Below, in pieces: positions 39,764 through 49,252 of a stretch of 62,970 nt of DNA (position 1 is its first letter; each line of letters begins with the position of its first letter). Position numbers and translations under genes: made by a program. A model generated the notes under the pieces. It was not told the DNA's origin. It did no database searches and saw nothing but the letters and a program-made list of their open reading frames with translations. This DNA is from an uncultured bacterium. Lineage in GTDB: Bacteria; Bacteroidota; Bacteroidia; Bacteroidales; Bacteroidaceae. Where the stretch lies: NCBI GenBank assembly GCA_905216095.1, contig CAJMSQ010000011.1, positions 1-62,970 on the forward strand, given 5' to 3'.

Positions 39764-39813
39764 AAGCATCCCTTGTCGTTCCGCCCGGACGGACGGCACG
39801 ACAAGGGATGCTT
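39764..39813 (-). terminator. Hairpin after the nuclease gene
   Basis: AAGCATCCCTTGTCGT (39764-39779) and ACGACAAGGGATGCTT (39798-39813) pair over 16 bp with an 18-base GC-rich loop, 24 bases beyond the stop codon of the nuclease gene on the minus strand. Confidence 0.7.
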
Positions 39814-39837
39814 ATTGACATTGCCGGTCAGCAGGAA

Positions 39838-41565
39838 TTATCTGACAAGGACTTTCTTTCCGCTTACGACATAGATGCCACGGGGAAGCCCGTCAAAAGC
39901 GTTCGCCACAGGCACGTCAGAACGGACCACACGTCCGTCAATAGTCAGAACATTCACGTTGCCGGAAACGAACGGGGCTACTGCGATGCCGACATCCGTG
40001 ACATGTTGCCGGAAGAGGCTGACTTTCTGTTGCGAACCGGTATAGCAGGCGAAGCGCGGGGCTGCTGCATTATACTGGATGAGGCGCGTGGGATACTGGA
40101 CGTTGGAGATTTCTGCAATTCCCTGGTTATTGACAGCAATATGCCACTGCGCATTTTCCGCATCGCAGTCTTTCGCGCTGTGAAGTTTGTTGGCGCTGCT
40201 CGTCAATGCCAGATAGATGTCATCAACCCCGTCATAGAAGGTCCACCCCGAAGCATTGCCGCCCAAAGTCAGCATGTAAGGATAACCATCCGTACCGGTC
40301 TCGGTCTCAATCGTAGCGTCGGTCACCGTAACCTCGCAAGTGGTTCGGATATCATTGCCCTGGGCCGACATGGACTGATTCTTCGATGTGCAGACAATGA
40401 GGTAGTTGGCACCGGCCTCGAGTTCGTCGGCCGAAGTCACCTGATAGAAGACATTTTCGCCCTCGGGCTTGCTGATGTCCTTGATGGTATAAGTAGCCCG
40501 GACGGTCTCGCTCTTCTCTTCGCCCAACATGGCATAAGCCGTAATGACGGTAGGTCCGTCAATCGTGACGGTTGCGGACGAGAAGGCCGACTGTTCTTCC
40601 TCGTCATTGACGGTATAGTAGACATAAGCGCCGGATGTGGAGCACGATATGGTCACAACAGTTCCCTCACGCACAGCCCCTTCCTCGGGAGAGAAGGTCG
40701 GTGCGACGAGAATGTCCGGCTGCGTTCCGCCACCATCGTAATTGTCGGGGTCGAAAGCCACATCCTGCTTGCTGCCCCAGATGTATTCTTCCAGACCGGG
40801 GAAGTCGATGAACGGATTGCGGTTGTGCTGGAACTCATAAATGGCATCGTTGCGGTTTACTTCCTTCTCGCTGACGGGATCATTGGTGGCCCACTGCATG
40901 AACATGGTCCGGGCCCACGAAGAAAAGGCGGGATAGACATTTCCCGCAAACGACGCGCCGTTAAAGCCGGCCACACTGCCTTCGTAGGCCGTGGCCACGT
41001 AGAAATAAGAGCGGGCTATGTCGCCTTTGTACAGGTCGTTCGGCTCGAAGACCGTGCCCGAGTAACCGCTGACGCTGCACGGGCCAAGTTTGGAGAAACC
41101 ATTGGCCGACTGGTACGTGGGGTTCTTCACCTCACCGAAAGGATAATTCGAACGGCGATTGTTCACGTAACCGTCTACGGGAATGACATGATAGGCATCC
41201 GCCTTGAGCGGGCCGGCATCCGAAGTTCCCTTGAACCAACTTTGGGGAAGGGAATGCTCGCGATTGTACACGTCGCCCTCACCATGGTAGTTTCCGTTAT
41301 GGTCTCCGACACTGAAACTGGTGGCATTGGAATACATGTCCCAAATCTTGCCGTCGGGCCGCAAATCCGACTTTTCGTAAACGGCAAAAAGGCCGTCGTA
41401 TCCCACATTCGTATGATTGTGGATGATACCATACAGGGCTGTTTTCAAAGCCGCGCCTTTCTTCCCTTTGGCCGCTGTGTAATATCCGCGGGGGACGCCG
41501 GCCAAAAGTGTTGCTGCCATGAGCAACGCACTCCATAACAAAAGAAATCTCTTCTTTTCCATCAT
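39838..41565 (-). CDS. Secreted endonuclease I family nuclease with type IX sorting-like tail
   Basis: A protein of 575 residues. After a signal peptide (FLLLWSALLMAATLLAGVP), residues about 25-270 form an endonuclease I domain with the active-site stretch YNREHSLPQSWF (about 102), HVIPVDGYVNNRRSNYPFGEV and NRNPFIDFPGLEEYIWG. A beta-sandwich CHB_HEX_C-like segment follows (APTFSPEEGAV… YYTVNDEE), then a beta-rich region (about 380-535), and a C-terminal LPRGIYVVSGKKVLVR typical of type A sorting domains. It probably degrades extracellular DNA or RNA for nutrition or defence. Confidence 0.88.
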   Translation of the reverse strand: MMEKKRFLLLWSALLMAATLLAGVPRGYYTAAKGKKGAALKTALYGIIHNHTNVGYDGLFAVYEKSDLRPDGKIWDMYSNATSFSVGDHNGNYHGEGDVYNREHSLPQSWFKGTSDAGPLKADAYHVIPVDGYVNNRRSNYPFGEVKNPTYQSANGFSKLGPCSVSGYSGTVFEPNDLYKGDIARSYFYVATAYEGSVAGFNGASFAGNVYPAFSSWARTMFMQWATNDPVSEKEVNRNDAIYEFQHNRNPFIDFPGLEEYIWGSKQDVAFDPDNYDGGGTQPDILVAPTFSPEEGAVREGTVVTISCSTSGAYVYYTVNDEEEQSAFSSATVTIDGPTVITAYAMLGEEKSETVRATYTIKDISKPEGENVFYQVTSADELEAGANYLIVCTSKNQSMSAQGNDIRTTCEVTVTDATIETETGTDGYPYMLTLGGNASGWTFYDGVDDIYLALTSSANKLHSAKDCDAENAQWHIAVNNQGIAEISNVQYPTRLIQYNAAAPRFACYTGSQQKVSLFRQHVTDVGIAVAPFVSGNVNVLTIDGRVVRSDVPVANAFDGLPRGIYVVSGKKVLVR

Positions 41566-41731
41566 GTAATATTAAATAAGTGTGTTTATCGTATGCTTTT
41601 CACGCAACCGGCCGTCGCGGAAAGGACCGGAACGGCACAAAAGTCCTGCAAAGGAACAAAAATATTTCCAATGCGGATAATTTTCTACACAAAGAAACAG
41701 GAATGAACCGCCCGTAAGCGGCATTTTGGGC

Positions 41732-42934
41732 TCAGACAAACAATTTATGACCCAGCAAATCCTGCCAGTGCCCTTGCGTAAAATCGGGAATCTGCACCGG
41801 ACGGCCGCCCTCACGTGCGGACAATTCGCTCAGTTCGGCCAGACAGGACCATTCGGCGGCGTCGTACACATCAATATCCAGGGGCAGGCCTTTCCGAAGA
41901 CAATAAATCAACCGGGCATCCATGGCATAATTCATCTCATTGGGCACATTCAGGTCGTGTCCCCGCTTCCACAACAGGGCGGCGTGCGAGGTAAGGTGTT
42001 CTTCCACCAGTCCCAGTGCCGCCTCGCCCGTAAGAACCGGCGAGTTTTTGGTCTTCAACACAGGCTCGGGATACTTCTGGGAAAAGCCTTCCGTGCCGCA
42101 AACCGTCTGCAGGCGGCTATAAGGACGCGGTGTCGTGACATCAAGTTGCAGCAGAATGGTCCGCCCTTTCACGGTCTTGATTAGAGTGGAATTTACCTTC
42201 CCTGCCGCGCTGTCCGTTTGCGGGGAAGACGTCATGGACACAAGATAGTCCATCCTGTCCCCCCGATGCAGATTCAACAACCAGCTGATCGGACCGATGC
42301 CATGTGTGGGATAAGGATTGCCACCATGGCGAGCGTATTTCCTTTCCATCCAGTTCTGGACATTATCCGCATCACACGCTTGCCCTTCCTCATACAGGGC
42401 TTCATGCAGGTTGTGGATATATGCCCCTTCGCAGTGCGTCACTTCTCCCAGAAGCCCGGCGCGCTCCATTTCCAGCGTGGAAAGGGCAAAAAAGTCGTAA
42501 CAACAGTTTTCCGTCATAAAGCAATGACGCCTTGTCTGCTCGGCTGTCCCGACCAACAAACGGCATTCTTCGACGGTAGTGGCGGCCGGGACCTCGACAG
42601 CCACATGCTTTCCGCACGACATGGCTTCCACCGCCATCTCACAATGCGTACTCCAGTCGGTACATATATATATAAGGTCCACGTCCGGCCGCCTGCACAT
42701 TTCCCGCCAGGCATTTTCTCCCTCGAATACCACGGCCGGCTGACGACCGGATGCCGCCAGCGTCGCATTGGCTGCGGACAAACGTTCGCCGCAGACGTCG
42801 GCAATGCAGGAGATTCCCGCACCTTCGATAAAGGCATACCGTTCCAACGTCTTCATTCCCCGACGTCCCAGCCCCACAAGTCCTATTCGGACGAAGGGCA
42901 ATGCTTCTGCGCGAAATTCCAACAGCGTGTCCAT
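41732..42934 (-). CDS. Gfo/Idh/MocA family protein, GH109-like
   Basis: A protein of 400 residues. The N-terminal NAD-binding fold has IGLVGLGRRGMKTLERY, DVDLIYICTDWSTH and GKHVAVEVPAA. The C-terminal part includes NCCYDFF, KYARHGGNPYPTHGIGPISWLLN and EMNYAMDARLIYCLRKGLPLD. The YPTHG motif is shared with GH109 alpha-N-acetylgalactosaminidases, which use NAD as a bound cofactor. No signal peptide is visible, unlike many GH109 enzymes. The substrate is not certain. Confidence 0.82.
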   Translation of the reverse strand: MDTLLEFRAEALPFVRIGLVGLGRRGMKTLERYAFIEGAGISCIADVCGERLSAANATLAASGRQPAVVFEGENAWREMCRRPDVDLIYICTDWSTHCEMAVEAMSCGKHVAVEVPAATTVEECRLLVGTAEQTRRHCFMTENCCYDFFALSTLEMERAGLLGEVTHCEGAYIHNLHEALYEEGQACDADNVQNWMERKYARHGGNPYPTHGIGPISWLLNLHRGDRMDYLVSMTSSPQTDSAAGKVNSTLIKTVKGRTILLQLDVTTPRPYSRLQTVCGTEGFSQKYPEPVLKTKNSPVLTGEAALGLVEEHLTSHAALLWKRGHDLNVPNEMNYAMDARLIYCLRKGLPLDIDVYDAAEWSCLAELSELSAREGGRPVQIPDFTQGHWQDLLGHKLFV

Positions 42935-43045
42935 GTATTAAAAGAAGGAAAAATCAAAGCGGATGGGAGAAAAAGGAAAAGGGGTATCGTCACGACACCC
43001 CGTCCCCTCAATATTAACCCTTAAAATACGATTTTATGTTTTTGT

Positions 43046-43300
43046 TTATTTCTTACGGGACTGACCGTAACGGCTCATAAACTTATCCACACGGCCTGCA
43101 GTATCGACGAGCTTGGACTTGCCGGTATAGAACGGGTGGGATGAGCTTGAGATTTCGAGTTTCACTACGGGATAAGTCTCGCCCTCGAACTCAACTGTGT
43201 CGTTCGTCTTGCAAGTTGAACGGGAGAGAAACATGTCGCCATTGCTCATATCCTTGAACACTACGGGGCGATAAGACTCAGGATGAAGACCTTCTTTCAT
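43046..43300 (-). CDS. rpmE2: 50S ribosomal protein L31 type B
   Basis: A protein of 84 residues: [19 protein letters not shown], then [26 protein letters not shown]. It lacks the CxxC zinc motif, which makes it the type B (zinc-independent) L31. It is expressed from its own promoter. Confidence 0.96.
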   Translation of the reverse strand: MKEGLHPESYRPVVFKDMSNGDMFLSRSTCKTNDTVEFEGETYPVVKLEISSSSHPFYTGKSKLVDTAGRVDKFMSRYGQSRKK

Positions 43301-43375
43301 TTTATTGATGCTTATTTTGATTTATCTTTTACTAAATTGCTGGTAACAATTTGTGTAATGGTTTGTTTACGCGTG

Positions 43376-43406
43376 CAAAATTACATTATTCCGACAATCC
43401 GGCAAA
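43376..43406 (-). promoter_or_regulatory. Promoter of rpmE2
   Basis: On the minus strand TTTG (43406-43403), 19 bases, TAATTTTG (43383-43376). The leader to the start codon at 43300 is about 70 bases. Confidence 0.65.
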
Positions 43407-43501
43407 ATATTCCGTTACTTTTTCTCATCTATCCTATGGAAAAAGGCGGGAAAGAGGCCGTCTACGTTTCGGCAAGCCGCAGTTGCAGGTATCGTATCCC
43501 C

Positions 43502-44035
43502 TTATTGGCGATAGACTTTCTTATATAGTTCCGCACGGACGTCATCTATATGTTCGTCCAGGAAGGTTTCGTCGGTCGTCATCAGGCATAGGGGCAACCA
43601 TGCGTCGCCTTCGCGATAAGGGGGCTGGATGTATTCCTGCGCGGACAGCCGGAAGCCGTTCTTACCGTAGAAGGTGATTCTCCTGCGTGCCATCCCGGTA
43701 TCCGGACATTCCACCTCCAACACGACAGGAGTATCTCCGGCACGTTCGCACAGGAGTTGCAGCACCCGTGCGCCGACGCCCTGTCCACGCAAAGCATCAT
43801 CGACGGCAAAATGTTCCACATAGAGGAAATTCCGGAAGGTCCAGACGGAAATAAAGCCCAGGAACATTCCGTCACCGCTTATCTCCCACAACCGGAAATC
43901 GCGTTCCGCATCCAACAGGGCCAGCCAATCGTCCACATCCCTGCGTTCGGCAGCGGGGAATGCGGATATATAAAGACGGACGGCCGCGGGAATGGCCGCA
44001 GAGTCCGCCGTCAGTTCTTCCAGTGCTATATCCAT
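43502..44035 (-). CDS. GNAT family N-acetyltransferase
   Basis: A protein of 177 residues with the GNAT acetyl-CoA site ALRGQGVGARVLQLL (R/QxxGxG/A) at about 83-97, preceded by LYVEHFAVDD. The N terminus (AAVRLYISAFPAAERRDVDDW) resembles acetyltransferases of unknown substrate. It begins 3 bases after the yigZ stop and so is the third gene of ettA-yigZ-GNAT. Confidence 0.85.
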   Translation of the reverse strand: MDIALEELTADSAAIPAAVRLYISAFPAAERRDVDDWLALLDAERDFRLWEISGDGMFLGFISVWTFRNFLYVEHFAVDDALRGQGVGARVLQLLCERAGDTPVVLEVECPDTGMARRRITFYGKNGFRLSAQEYIQPPYREGDAWLPLCLMTTDETFLDEHIDDVRAELYKKVYRQ

Positions 44036-44038
44036 GAC

Positions 44039-44668
44039 TTATTTTGTTTCACTTTCATCGTCGTCAATAAAGGCCAAAGAAAGAATCTTGCCCAACCGCT
44101 CACGCAAAGAAGGTTCATCGCATAGCCGGACGGATATGGCGAGAAGCGTACAAGTATCGGTGTAATTCCGCTCCACGATGTCGGCCATGCCTTCACGCAC
44201 AAAGCGCATGGCCACATCGGCATCGGCGTAAGGGACCCGCACCCGGAAAACCGTTTTCACTATTTTCTCCTCTATCACCGCCGCATCCAAAGCGGCAGCC
44301 GCGGCAGTTTTGTATGCGACAGCCAGTCCGCCCGTCCCGAGCTTGACTCCGCCGAAATAGCGCACGACGACGATCAACGTAAAAGTAACGTCGAGCGCGC
44401 GCAAACGGCCGAGAATCGGTTTACCAGCCGAGCCGGAAGGTTCTCCGTCGTCATTGGCGCGGGATTTCCCGCCGTCAAAGCCAAGCACATAGGCGTAGCA
44501 GACATGACGGGCATCGTAATACTTCTTACGAAGCTCCGCCGTTATCCGTCTGACATCGTCTTCGGTGTCCACATGATACGCAAAAGCGAGGAAACGGCTG
44601 CGCTTCTCCGTATAGACAGCCTCGCCGGGATGCGTCAATGTGCGGTAAACGTCCTTAACATCGGGCAT
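44039..44668 (-). CDS. yigZ: YigZ/IMPACT family protein
   Basis: A protein of 209 residues. UPF0029 features: KRSRFLAFAYHVDTEDDV, YDARHVCYAYVLG, RANDDGEPSGSAGKPIL and VVRYFGGVKLGTGGLAVAY. The eukaryotic relative IMPACT binds GCN1 and affects translation control; the bacterial role is unknown. The start codon overlaps the ettA stop by one base, which suggests translational coupling with a ribosome-binding ATPase. Confidence 0.92.
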   Translation of the reverse strand: MPDVKDVYRTLTHPGEAVYTEKRSRFLAFAYHVDTEDDVRRITAELRKKYYDARHVCYAYVLGFDGGKSRANDDGEPSGSAGKPILGRLRALDVTFTLIVVVRYFGGVKLGTGGLAVAYKTAAAAALDAAVIEEKIVKTVFRVRVPYADADVAMRFVREGMADIVERNYTDTCTLLAISVRLCDEPSLRERLGKILSLAFIDDDESETK

Positions 44669-46362
44669 CAGTCTTCCAACTTGCGGTAACGGATTCTCTT
44701 AGGTTCTTCCAAGCCGAGCCGTTTGGCCTTGTTGGCCTCATAATCACTGTAAGAGCCTTCAAAGAAAAAGACTTTCCCGTCTCCCTCAAAGGCCAGGATA
44801 TGCGTACATATACGGTCGAGGAACCAACGGTCGTGGCTAATCACGACGGCACAGCCGGCAAACCCCTCCAAGCCCTCTTCGAGCGCGCGCAAGGTGTTCA
44901 CGTCGATGTCATTGGTCGGCTCGTCGAGCAACAGGACATTGCCTTCCTGTTTCAGTGCAAGGGCCAAATGCAGGCGATTGCGCTCGCCTCCCGAAAGCAC
45001 ACCGCACTTCTTTTCCTGGTCAGCCCCCGAAAAGTTAAAGCGGCTAAGGTATGCACGCGCGTTGATGTCGCGTCCGCCCATACGGATTAGTTCATTGCCT
45101 TGGCTGACCACCTCATAGACGCTCTTGTCGGCCTGTATGTCACGATGTTGCTGGTCCACGTACGAAAGTTTCACGGTCTCCCCTACCTCGAAGCTGCCGC
45201 CATCGGCTTGTTCAAGCCCCATAATCAGACGGAACAGTGTGGTTTTTCCCGCTCCGTTCGGGCCGATGACACCGATGATGCCGTTAGGCGGCAACATGAA
45301 GTTCAAGTCCGAAAAGAGCGTCTTTGCCCCGAAAGCCTTGGCTACATGCTGCGCCTCGATAACCTTGTTGCCGAGACGCGGACCATTCGGGATGAATATT
45401 TCAAGATGCTGTTCCTTTTCCTTCTGGTCCTCATTCAGCAGACGGTCATAAGAATTAAGACGCGCCTTGCCCTTGGCCTGCCGGGCCTTAGGTGCCATAC
45501 GCACCCACTCCAGCTCGCGCTCCAGCGTCTTACGCCGCTTGCTGGCCACTTTCTCTTCCATCTCCATGCGTTTGGTCTTCTGCTCCAGCCACGAAGAATA
45601 GTTTCCCTTCCAGGGAATGCCCTCGCCACGGTCAAGTTCAAGTATCCAGCCGGCCACATCATCAAGGAAGTAGCGGTCGTGCGTCACGGCTATCACAGTG
45701 CCCTCGTACTGGTTGAGGTGCTGTTCCAGCCAGTCGATGCTCTCGGCGTCCAGGTGGTTGGTCGGCTCGTCGAGCAAAAGCACGTCGGGCTTCTGCAAGA
45801 GCAAACGGCAAAGCGCCACACGGCGACGCTCTCCGCCGGAAAGATGTTCGGCCTTCTGGTCGGCCGGCGGACAACGGAGTGCCGACATGGCACGCTCCAA
45901 ACGGGAGTCCAGGTTCCAGGCATCGGTGGCATCGAGCACATCCTGCAACTCACCCTGACGGGCAAACAACGCATTCATCTTGTCCTCGTCCTCATAATAT
46001 TCGGGCAAGCCGAATTTCTGATTGATTTCTTCATACTCTGCCAGGGCATCCACTACATGCTGGACGCCCTCCTGTACGATTTCACGTACCGTCTTGGCAT
46101 CGTCGAGATGCGGTTCCTGAGGCAGGTATCCGACGGTATATCCCGGAGAAAACACCACCTCGCCCTGATAATCGTTGTCCAATCCGGCAATAATCTTCAT
46201 CAACGTGGACTTTCCCGCACCGTTCAGACCGATAATGCCTATCTTCGCTCCATAGAAAAAGGAAAGATAGATATTTTTCAGTATCTGCTTGTTCGTCTGC
46301 TTAATGGTTTTGGAGAGTCCCACCATCGAAAAAATGATTTTCTTGTCGTCTGCTGCGGCCAT
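44668..46362 (-). CDS. ettA: Energy-dependent translational throttle protein EttA
   Basis: A protein of 564 residues, ABC-F class. Two complete nucleotide-binding domains are visible: GLNGAGKST with LSGGERRRVALCRLLL and [15 protein letters not shown]; and GPNGAGKTT with LSGGERNRLHLALAL and [15 protein letters not shown]. The linker (WVRMAPKARQAKGKARLNSYDRL) has the EttA-type arginine-rich motif. EttA binds the ribosomal E site and slows initiation when ATP is low. It diverges from marR with only 57 bases between them. Confidence 0.95.
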   Translation of the reverse strand: MAAADDKKIIFSMVGLSKTIKQTNKQILKNIYLSFFYGAKIGIIGLNGAGKSTLMKIIAGLDNDYQGEVVFSPGYTVGYLPQEPHLDDAKTVREIVQEGVQHVVDALAEYEEINQKFGLPEYYEDEDKMNALFARQGELQDVLDATDAWNLDSRLERAMSALRCPPADQKAEHLSGGERRRVALCRLLLQKPDVLLLDEPTNHLDAESIDWLEQHLNQYEGTVIAVTHDRYFLDDVAGWILELDRGEGIPWKGNYSSWLEQKTKRMEMEEKVASKRRKTLERELEWVRMAPKARQAKGKARLNSYDRLLNEDQKEKEQHLEIFIPNGPRLGNKVIEAQHVAKAFGAKTLFSDLNFMLPPNGIIGVIGPNGAGKTTLFRLIMGLEQADGGSFEVGETVKLSYVDQQHRDIQADKSVYEVVSQGNELIRMGGRDINARAYLSRFNFSGADQEKKCGVLSGGERNRLHLALALKQEGNVLLLDEPTNDIDVNTLRALEEGLEGFAGCAVVISHDRWFLDRICTHILAFEGDGKVFFFEGSYSDYEANKAKRLGLEEPKRIRYRKLED

Positions 46363-46419
46363 TCTACTGAATCTTTGAAGTTAATTACTATATTTGTAAC
46401 CGCGAAGGTAATAAAAATT

Positions 46420-46890
46420 ATGGAACTGAGTATTGACAACCGCTTGATTTTCGCTATTCTCAACGGCAAGGTGTCCACTGCCATCAACCACCGTCTCGTT
46501 TCCGACTTCCGGACCGACGGAATCGACCTGACGCCGGAACAATGGACCGTACTGCTCTATTTGTCAGAACGGGACGGGGTCTCGCAGCAACAACTGTGCG
46601 AGGCGACCTACACGGGAAAACCGTCCATGACCCGACTGATAGACGCCATGGAGCGCAACGGCATAGTCAGACGTGAAAAGACGACGGCCGACCGGCGCAA
46701 AAACCTCATACGGCTCACCCCGAAAGGACATCAGTTGAGGACAAAGGCGGGAAAGACAGCCGGGCATACGCTCAAGGAAGCGCTGCGGGGACTGGGACAG
46801 GAATCGCTCATCATCAGTCAGGAAGTGCTGCGCAGAATTTTCGAGAACACAAGTTCCGGTACAAAAGACACCCGTCCGACGAACCTCTGA
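46420..46890 (+). CDS. MarR family transcriptional regulator
   Basis: A protein of 156 residues from MELSIDNRLIFAILNG. The winged helix-turn-helix is at about 45-100 (QQQLCEATYTGKPSMTRLIDAMERNGIVRREKTTADRRKNLIRLT), with the DRR wing motif. MarR proteins bind palindromic operators as dimers and often respond to small aromatic ligands. A TATATTTG -7 box lies at 46389-46396. It is divergent from ettA and could regulate it or itself. A much longer frame reading through antisense to ettA is spurious. Confidence 0.9.
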   Translation: MELSIDNRLIFAILNGKVSTAINHRLVSDFRTDGIDLTPEQWTVLLYLSERDGVSQQQLCEATYTGKPSMTRLIDAMERNGIVRREKTTADRRKNLIRLTPKGHQLRTKAGKTAGHTLKEALRGLGQESLIISQEVLRRIFENTSSGTKDTRPTNL

Positions 46891-46987
46891 AAGCCCACGA
46901 CATCCCTCACGACATCGGGACAGGAACGGCCCGGCGGCAGATAATTGCCAATTTGTCAATTATCCCGCCAAAAATCCGCCGGCCGGA

Positions 46988-47240
46988 TTTAACACAACTT
47001 GCTTTTGGCCGAAAAATGTATTAACTTTGTGAAACGGAAATGCAGGGGACGGTGAAAGCCGCCCTTTTTTCGTACAAGACAGCCGCCTTCTACCCTGTTT
47101 TTGCCCAAAGAAACGGTTTCGCAGATGCCTTATGGTTTTTCCTACATGCCATGTAGTTTTTCCTATCCCTGTTTCAGGTGCCGGACAGATGCCGCCCGCG
47201 TTCCACCTTCACGGGCATAAAAGTTAAAAACCTTAATTTT
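46988..47240 (+). repeat. Dispersed intergenic element, copy D
   Basis: TTTAACA (46988-46994), TTG (46999-47001), 20 bases, TAACTTTG (47022-47029). The hairpin GGACGG/CCGCCC (47047-47064, one A-C mismatch) is followed by six T residues. The middle has CTACATG/CATGTAG (47142-47156) flanked by two GTTTTTCCTA units. The end GTTAAAAACCTTAAT is slightly diverged. It lies between marR and the NifU-like gene. The rest of the gap up to 47440 shows no clear feature. Confidence 0.78.
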
Positions 47241-47491
47241 TGAAAAGCGGCCCCACGGGAGACTTTCAAAAAAAAGCGAAACTGTTCCACGCAAAAGCAA
47301 CCACCGCACAAGTGCCCCGAAGAAGGCCGTACCCGGCCCACATCCCGTCCTTCACAGAACCATCGGCCACGGAATTTATTGGCAGACGGCCTGCCTTTTC
47401 AGAAAAAAACAGAAGAAGAACATGACATATTTATATTTTTACTAACTTTGCAGAAGAGATACATATATTTCAAACATTTATTACTAAAGAC

Positions 47492-48193
47492 ATGGAATAT
47501 TCACACGAAGTTCAAAACATGTGTTGCGTGGCCAAAGGCCCCAACCACGGACCTGCTCCGATTCCCGAAGAGGGCAAGTGGGTGCAAGCAAAAGAAATTA
47601 AGGACATCTCCGGTCTGACACACGGAGTTGGTTGGTGCGCGCCGCAGCAGGGAGCCTGCAAGCTCACGCTCAATGTCAAGGAGGGCGTCATCGAAGAATG
47701 TCTGGTAGAGACCATCGGTTGCTCGGGTATGACCCACTCCGCCGCCATGGCCAGCGAAATACTCCCGGGCAAGACCATCCTCGAAGCCTTGAATACCGAC
47801 CTCGTTTGCGATGCCATCAACACTGCCATGCGCGAACTCTTCCTCCAGATCGTTTACGGTCGTACGCAGTCCGCATTCTCTGAGGGCGGTCTCGTCATCG
47901 GCGCCGGACTGGAAGACCTTGGCAAGGGACTCATCAGCCAGACAGGTACGCTCTACGGCACCAAAGTGAAAGGCAGCCGTTATCTCCAGCTCACCGAAGG
48001 CTATATCACGAAGATGTACCTCGACAAGGACGACCAGGTTTGCGGATATGAATTTGTCCACATGGGCAAGTTCATGGATGCCATCAAGAAGGGTATGCCC
48101 GCCGACGAGGCACTCAAGAGCGTCACCGGTACTTACGGCCGCACGAAAACCGAAGACGGTGCAGTTAAATCAATCGATCCGCGTCACGAATAA
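47492..48193 (+). CDS. NifU-like iron-sulfur scaffold protein paired with GGGtGRT protein
   Basis: A protein of 233 residues. Residues about 45-110 resemble the NifU/IscU N-terminal scaffold: GWCAPQQGACKLTLNVKEGVIEEC, VETIGCSGMTHSAAMASEILPG. Two cysteines of the scaffold pattern (in GWC and IGC) are conserved, along with an N-terminal MCCVAKG. Unlike IscU, it ends in an unrelated tail (YGRTKTEDGAVKSIDP). TAACTTTG at 47443-47450 is a possible -7 box. It is 17 bases from the GGGtGRT gene. A role in Fe-S assembly or in a metal-binding complex is inferred, not shown. Confidence 0.82.
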   Translation: MEYSHEVQNMCCVAKGPNHGPAPIPEEGKWVQAKEIKDISGLTHGVGWCAPQQGACKLTLNVKEGVIEECLVETIGCSGMTHSAAMASEILPGKTILEALNTDLVCDAINTAMRELFLQIVYGRTQSAFSEGGLVIGAGLEDLGKGLISQTGTLYGTKVKGSRYLQLTEGYITKMYLDKDDQVCGYEFVHMGKFMDAIKKGMPADEALKSVTGTYGRTKTEDGAVKSIDPRHE

Positions 48194-48210
48194 ATAAGGA
48201 GGAACAAACC

Positions 48211-49230
48211 ATGATACGTGAAGTAAAATTTGAATCACAAGACCGTCGTATCAAACAGATTCTCGCTTGTTTGAACGCACACGGAATTTCATCCATCGAA
48301 GAAGCTAACCAGATTTGCGAAGCCGCAGGCCTCGACCCTTACCAGACTTGCGAAGAAACACAAATGATTTGCTTCGAAAATGCTAAGTGGGCATACGTGG
48401 TAGGTACTGCCATCGCTCTGAAAGAAAAGGCAAAGGACGCAGTAGAAGCCGCCGAGTACATCGGTGAAGGCCTGCAGTCGTTCTGCGTACCCGGCTCCGT
48501 AGCCGACGACCGTAAGGTTGGTATCGGCCACGGCAAGCTTGCCGCACGCCTTCTCTCTCCCGAAACAAAGTGCTTCGCCTTCCTCGCCGGCCACGAAAGC
48601 TTTGCCGCAGCCGAAGGCGCCATCAAGATTGCACAGATGGCCAACAAGTCGCGTCCTGCCGACAAGCCCCTGCGCTGTATCCTTAACGGACTCGGCAAGG
48701 ATGCCGCCATGATTATCAGCCGCATCAACGGTTTCACCTACGTACAGACCAAGTTCGACTACTTCACCGGCGAACTCAAGGAAGTGGCCCGCACGCCGTA
48801 TAGCGAAGGTCCCCGTGCAGCCGTAAACTGCTACGGTGCGGACGACGTTCGCGAAGGCGTAGCCATCATGTGGAAGGAAGAAGTGGATGTCTCCATCACG
48901 GGTAACTCCACCAACCCCACCCGTTTCCAGCACCCCGTGGCCGGTACGTACAAGAAAGAGCGCGTGCTCGCCGGCAAGCCCTATTTCAGCGTAGCCTCCG
49001 GCGGTGGTACGGGCCGTACCCTCCATCCTGACAACATGGCTGCCGGTCCTGCTTCTTACGGCATGACCGATACGCTCGGCCGTATGCACTCCGACGCACA
49101 GTTCGCCGGCTCGTCCAGCGTTCCCGCCCACGTCGAAATGATGGGCTTCCTCGGCATCGGAAACAACCCCATGGTAGGTTGCTCCGTGGCATGCGCCGTG
49201 AACGTAGACCTTGCACTCAACAAGAAATAA
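48211..49230 (+). CDS. GGGtGRT protein (conserved, function unknown)
   Basis: A protein of 339 residues carrying the name-giving motif SGGGTGRTLHPDNM at about residue 265. Ten or more cysteines are spread along it (ACLN, QICEAA, QTCEET, MICFE, FCVPG, KCFAF, RCILN, NCYGAD, GCSVACAV), suggesting metal or cluster binding. The family is found in anaerobes, typically next to a NifU-like protein, as here. No biochemical function is known to me. A rho-independent terminator follows, so the two genes form one short operon. Confidence 0.85.
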   Translation: MIREVKFESQDRRIKQILACLNAHGISSIEEANQICEAAGLDPYQTCEETQMICFENAKWAYVVGTAIALKEKAKDAVEAAEYIGEGLQSFCVPGSVADDRKVGIGHGKLAARLLSPETKCFAFLAGHESFAAAEGAIKIAQMANKSRPADKPLRCILNGLGKDAAMIISRINGFTYVQTKFDYFTGELKEVARTPYSEGPRAAVNCYGADDVREGVAIMWKEEVDVSITGNSTNPTRFQHPVAGTYKKERVLAGKPYFSVASGGGTGRTLHPDNMAAGPASYGMTDTLGRMHSDAQFAGSSSVPAHVEMMGFLGIGNNPMVGCSVACAVNVDLALNKK

Positions 49231-49252
49231 GAAACACTCTTGTCATTCCGAC

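Noticed and set aside
39808..41538. A 576-codon open frame on the plus strand opposite the secreted nuclease
   Set aside because: It mirrors the nuclease gene almost exactly; its product has no signal, no family features and an Arg/Gly/Val/Ile composition expected of an antisense frame in a GC-moderate gene with biased third positions.
45100..46419. Long plus-strand frame joining an antisense stretch of ettA to the MarR gene
   Set aside because: Only the last 156 codons (from 46420) form a real protein; the upstream part is antisense to a clear ABC-F gene.
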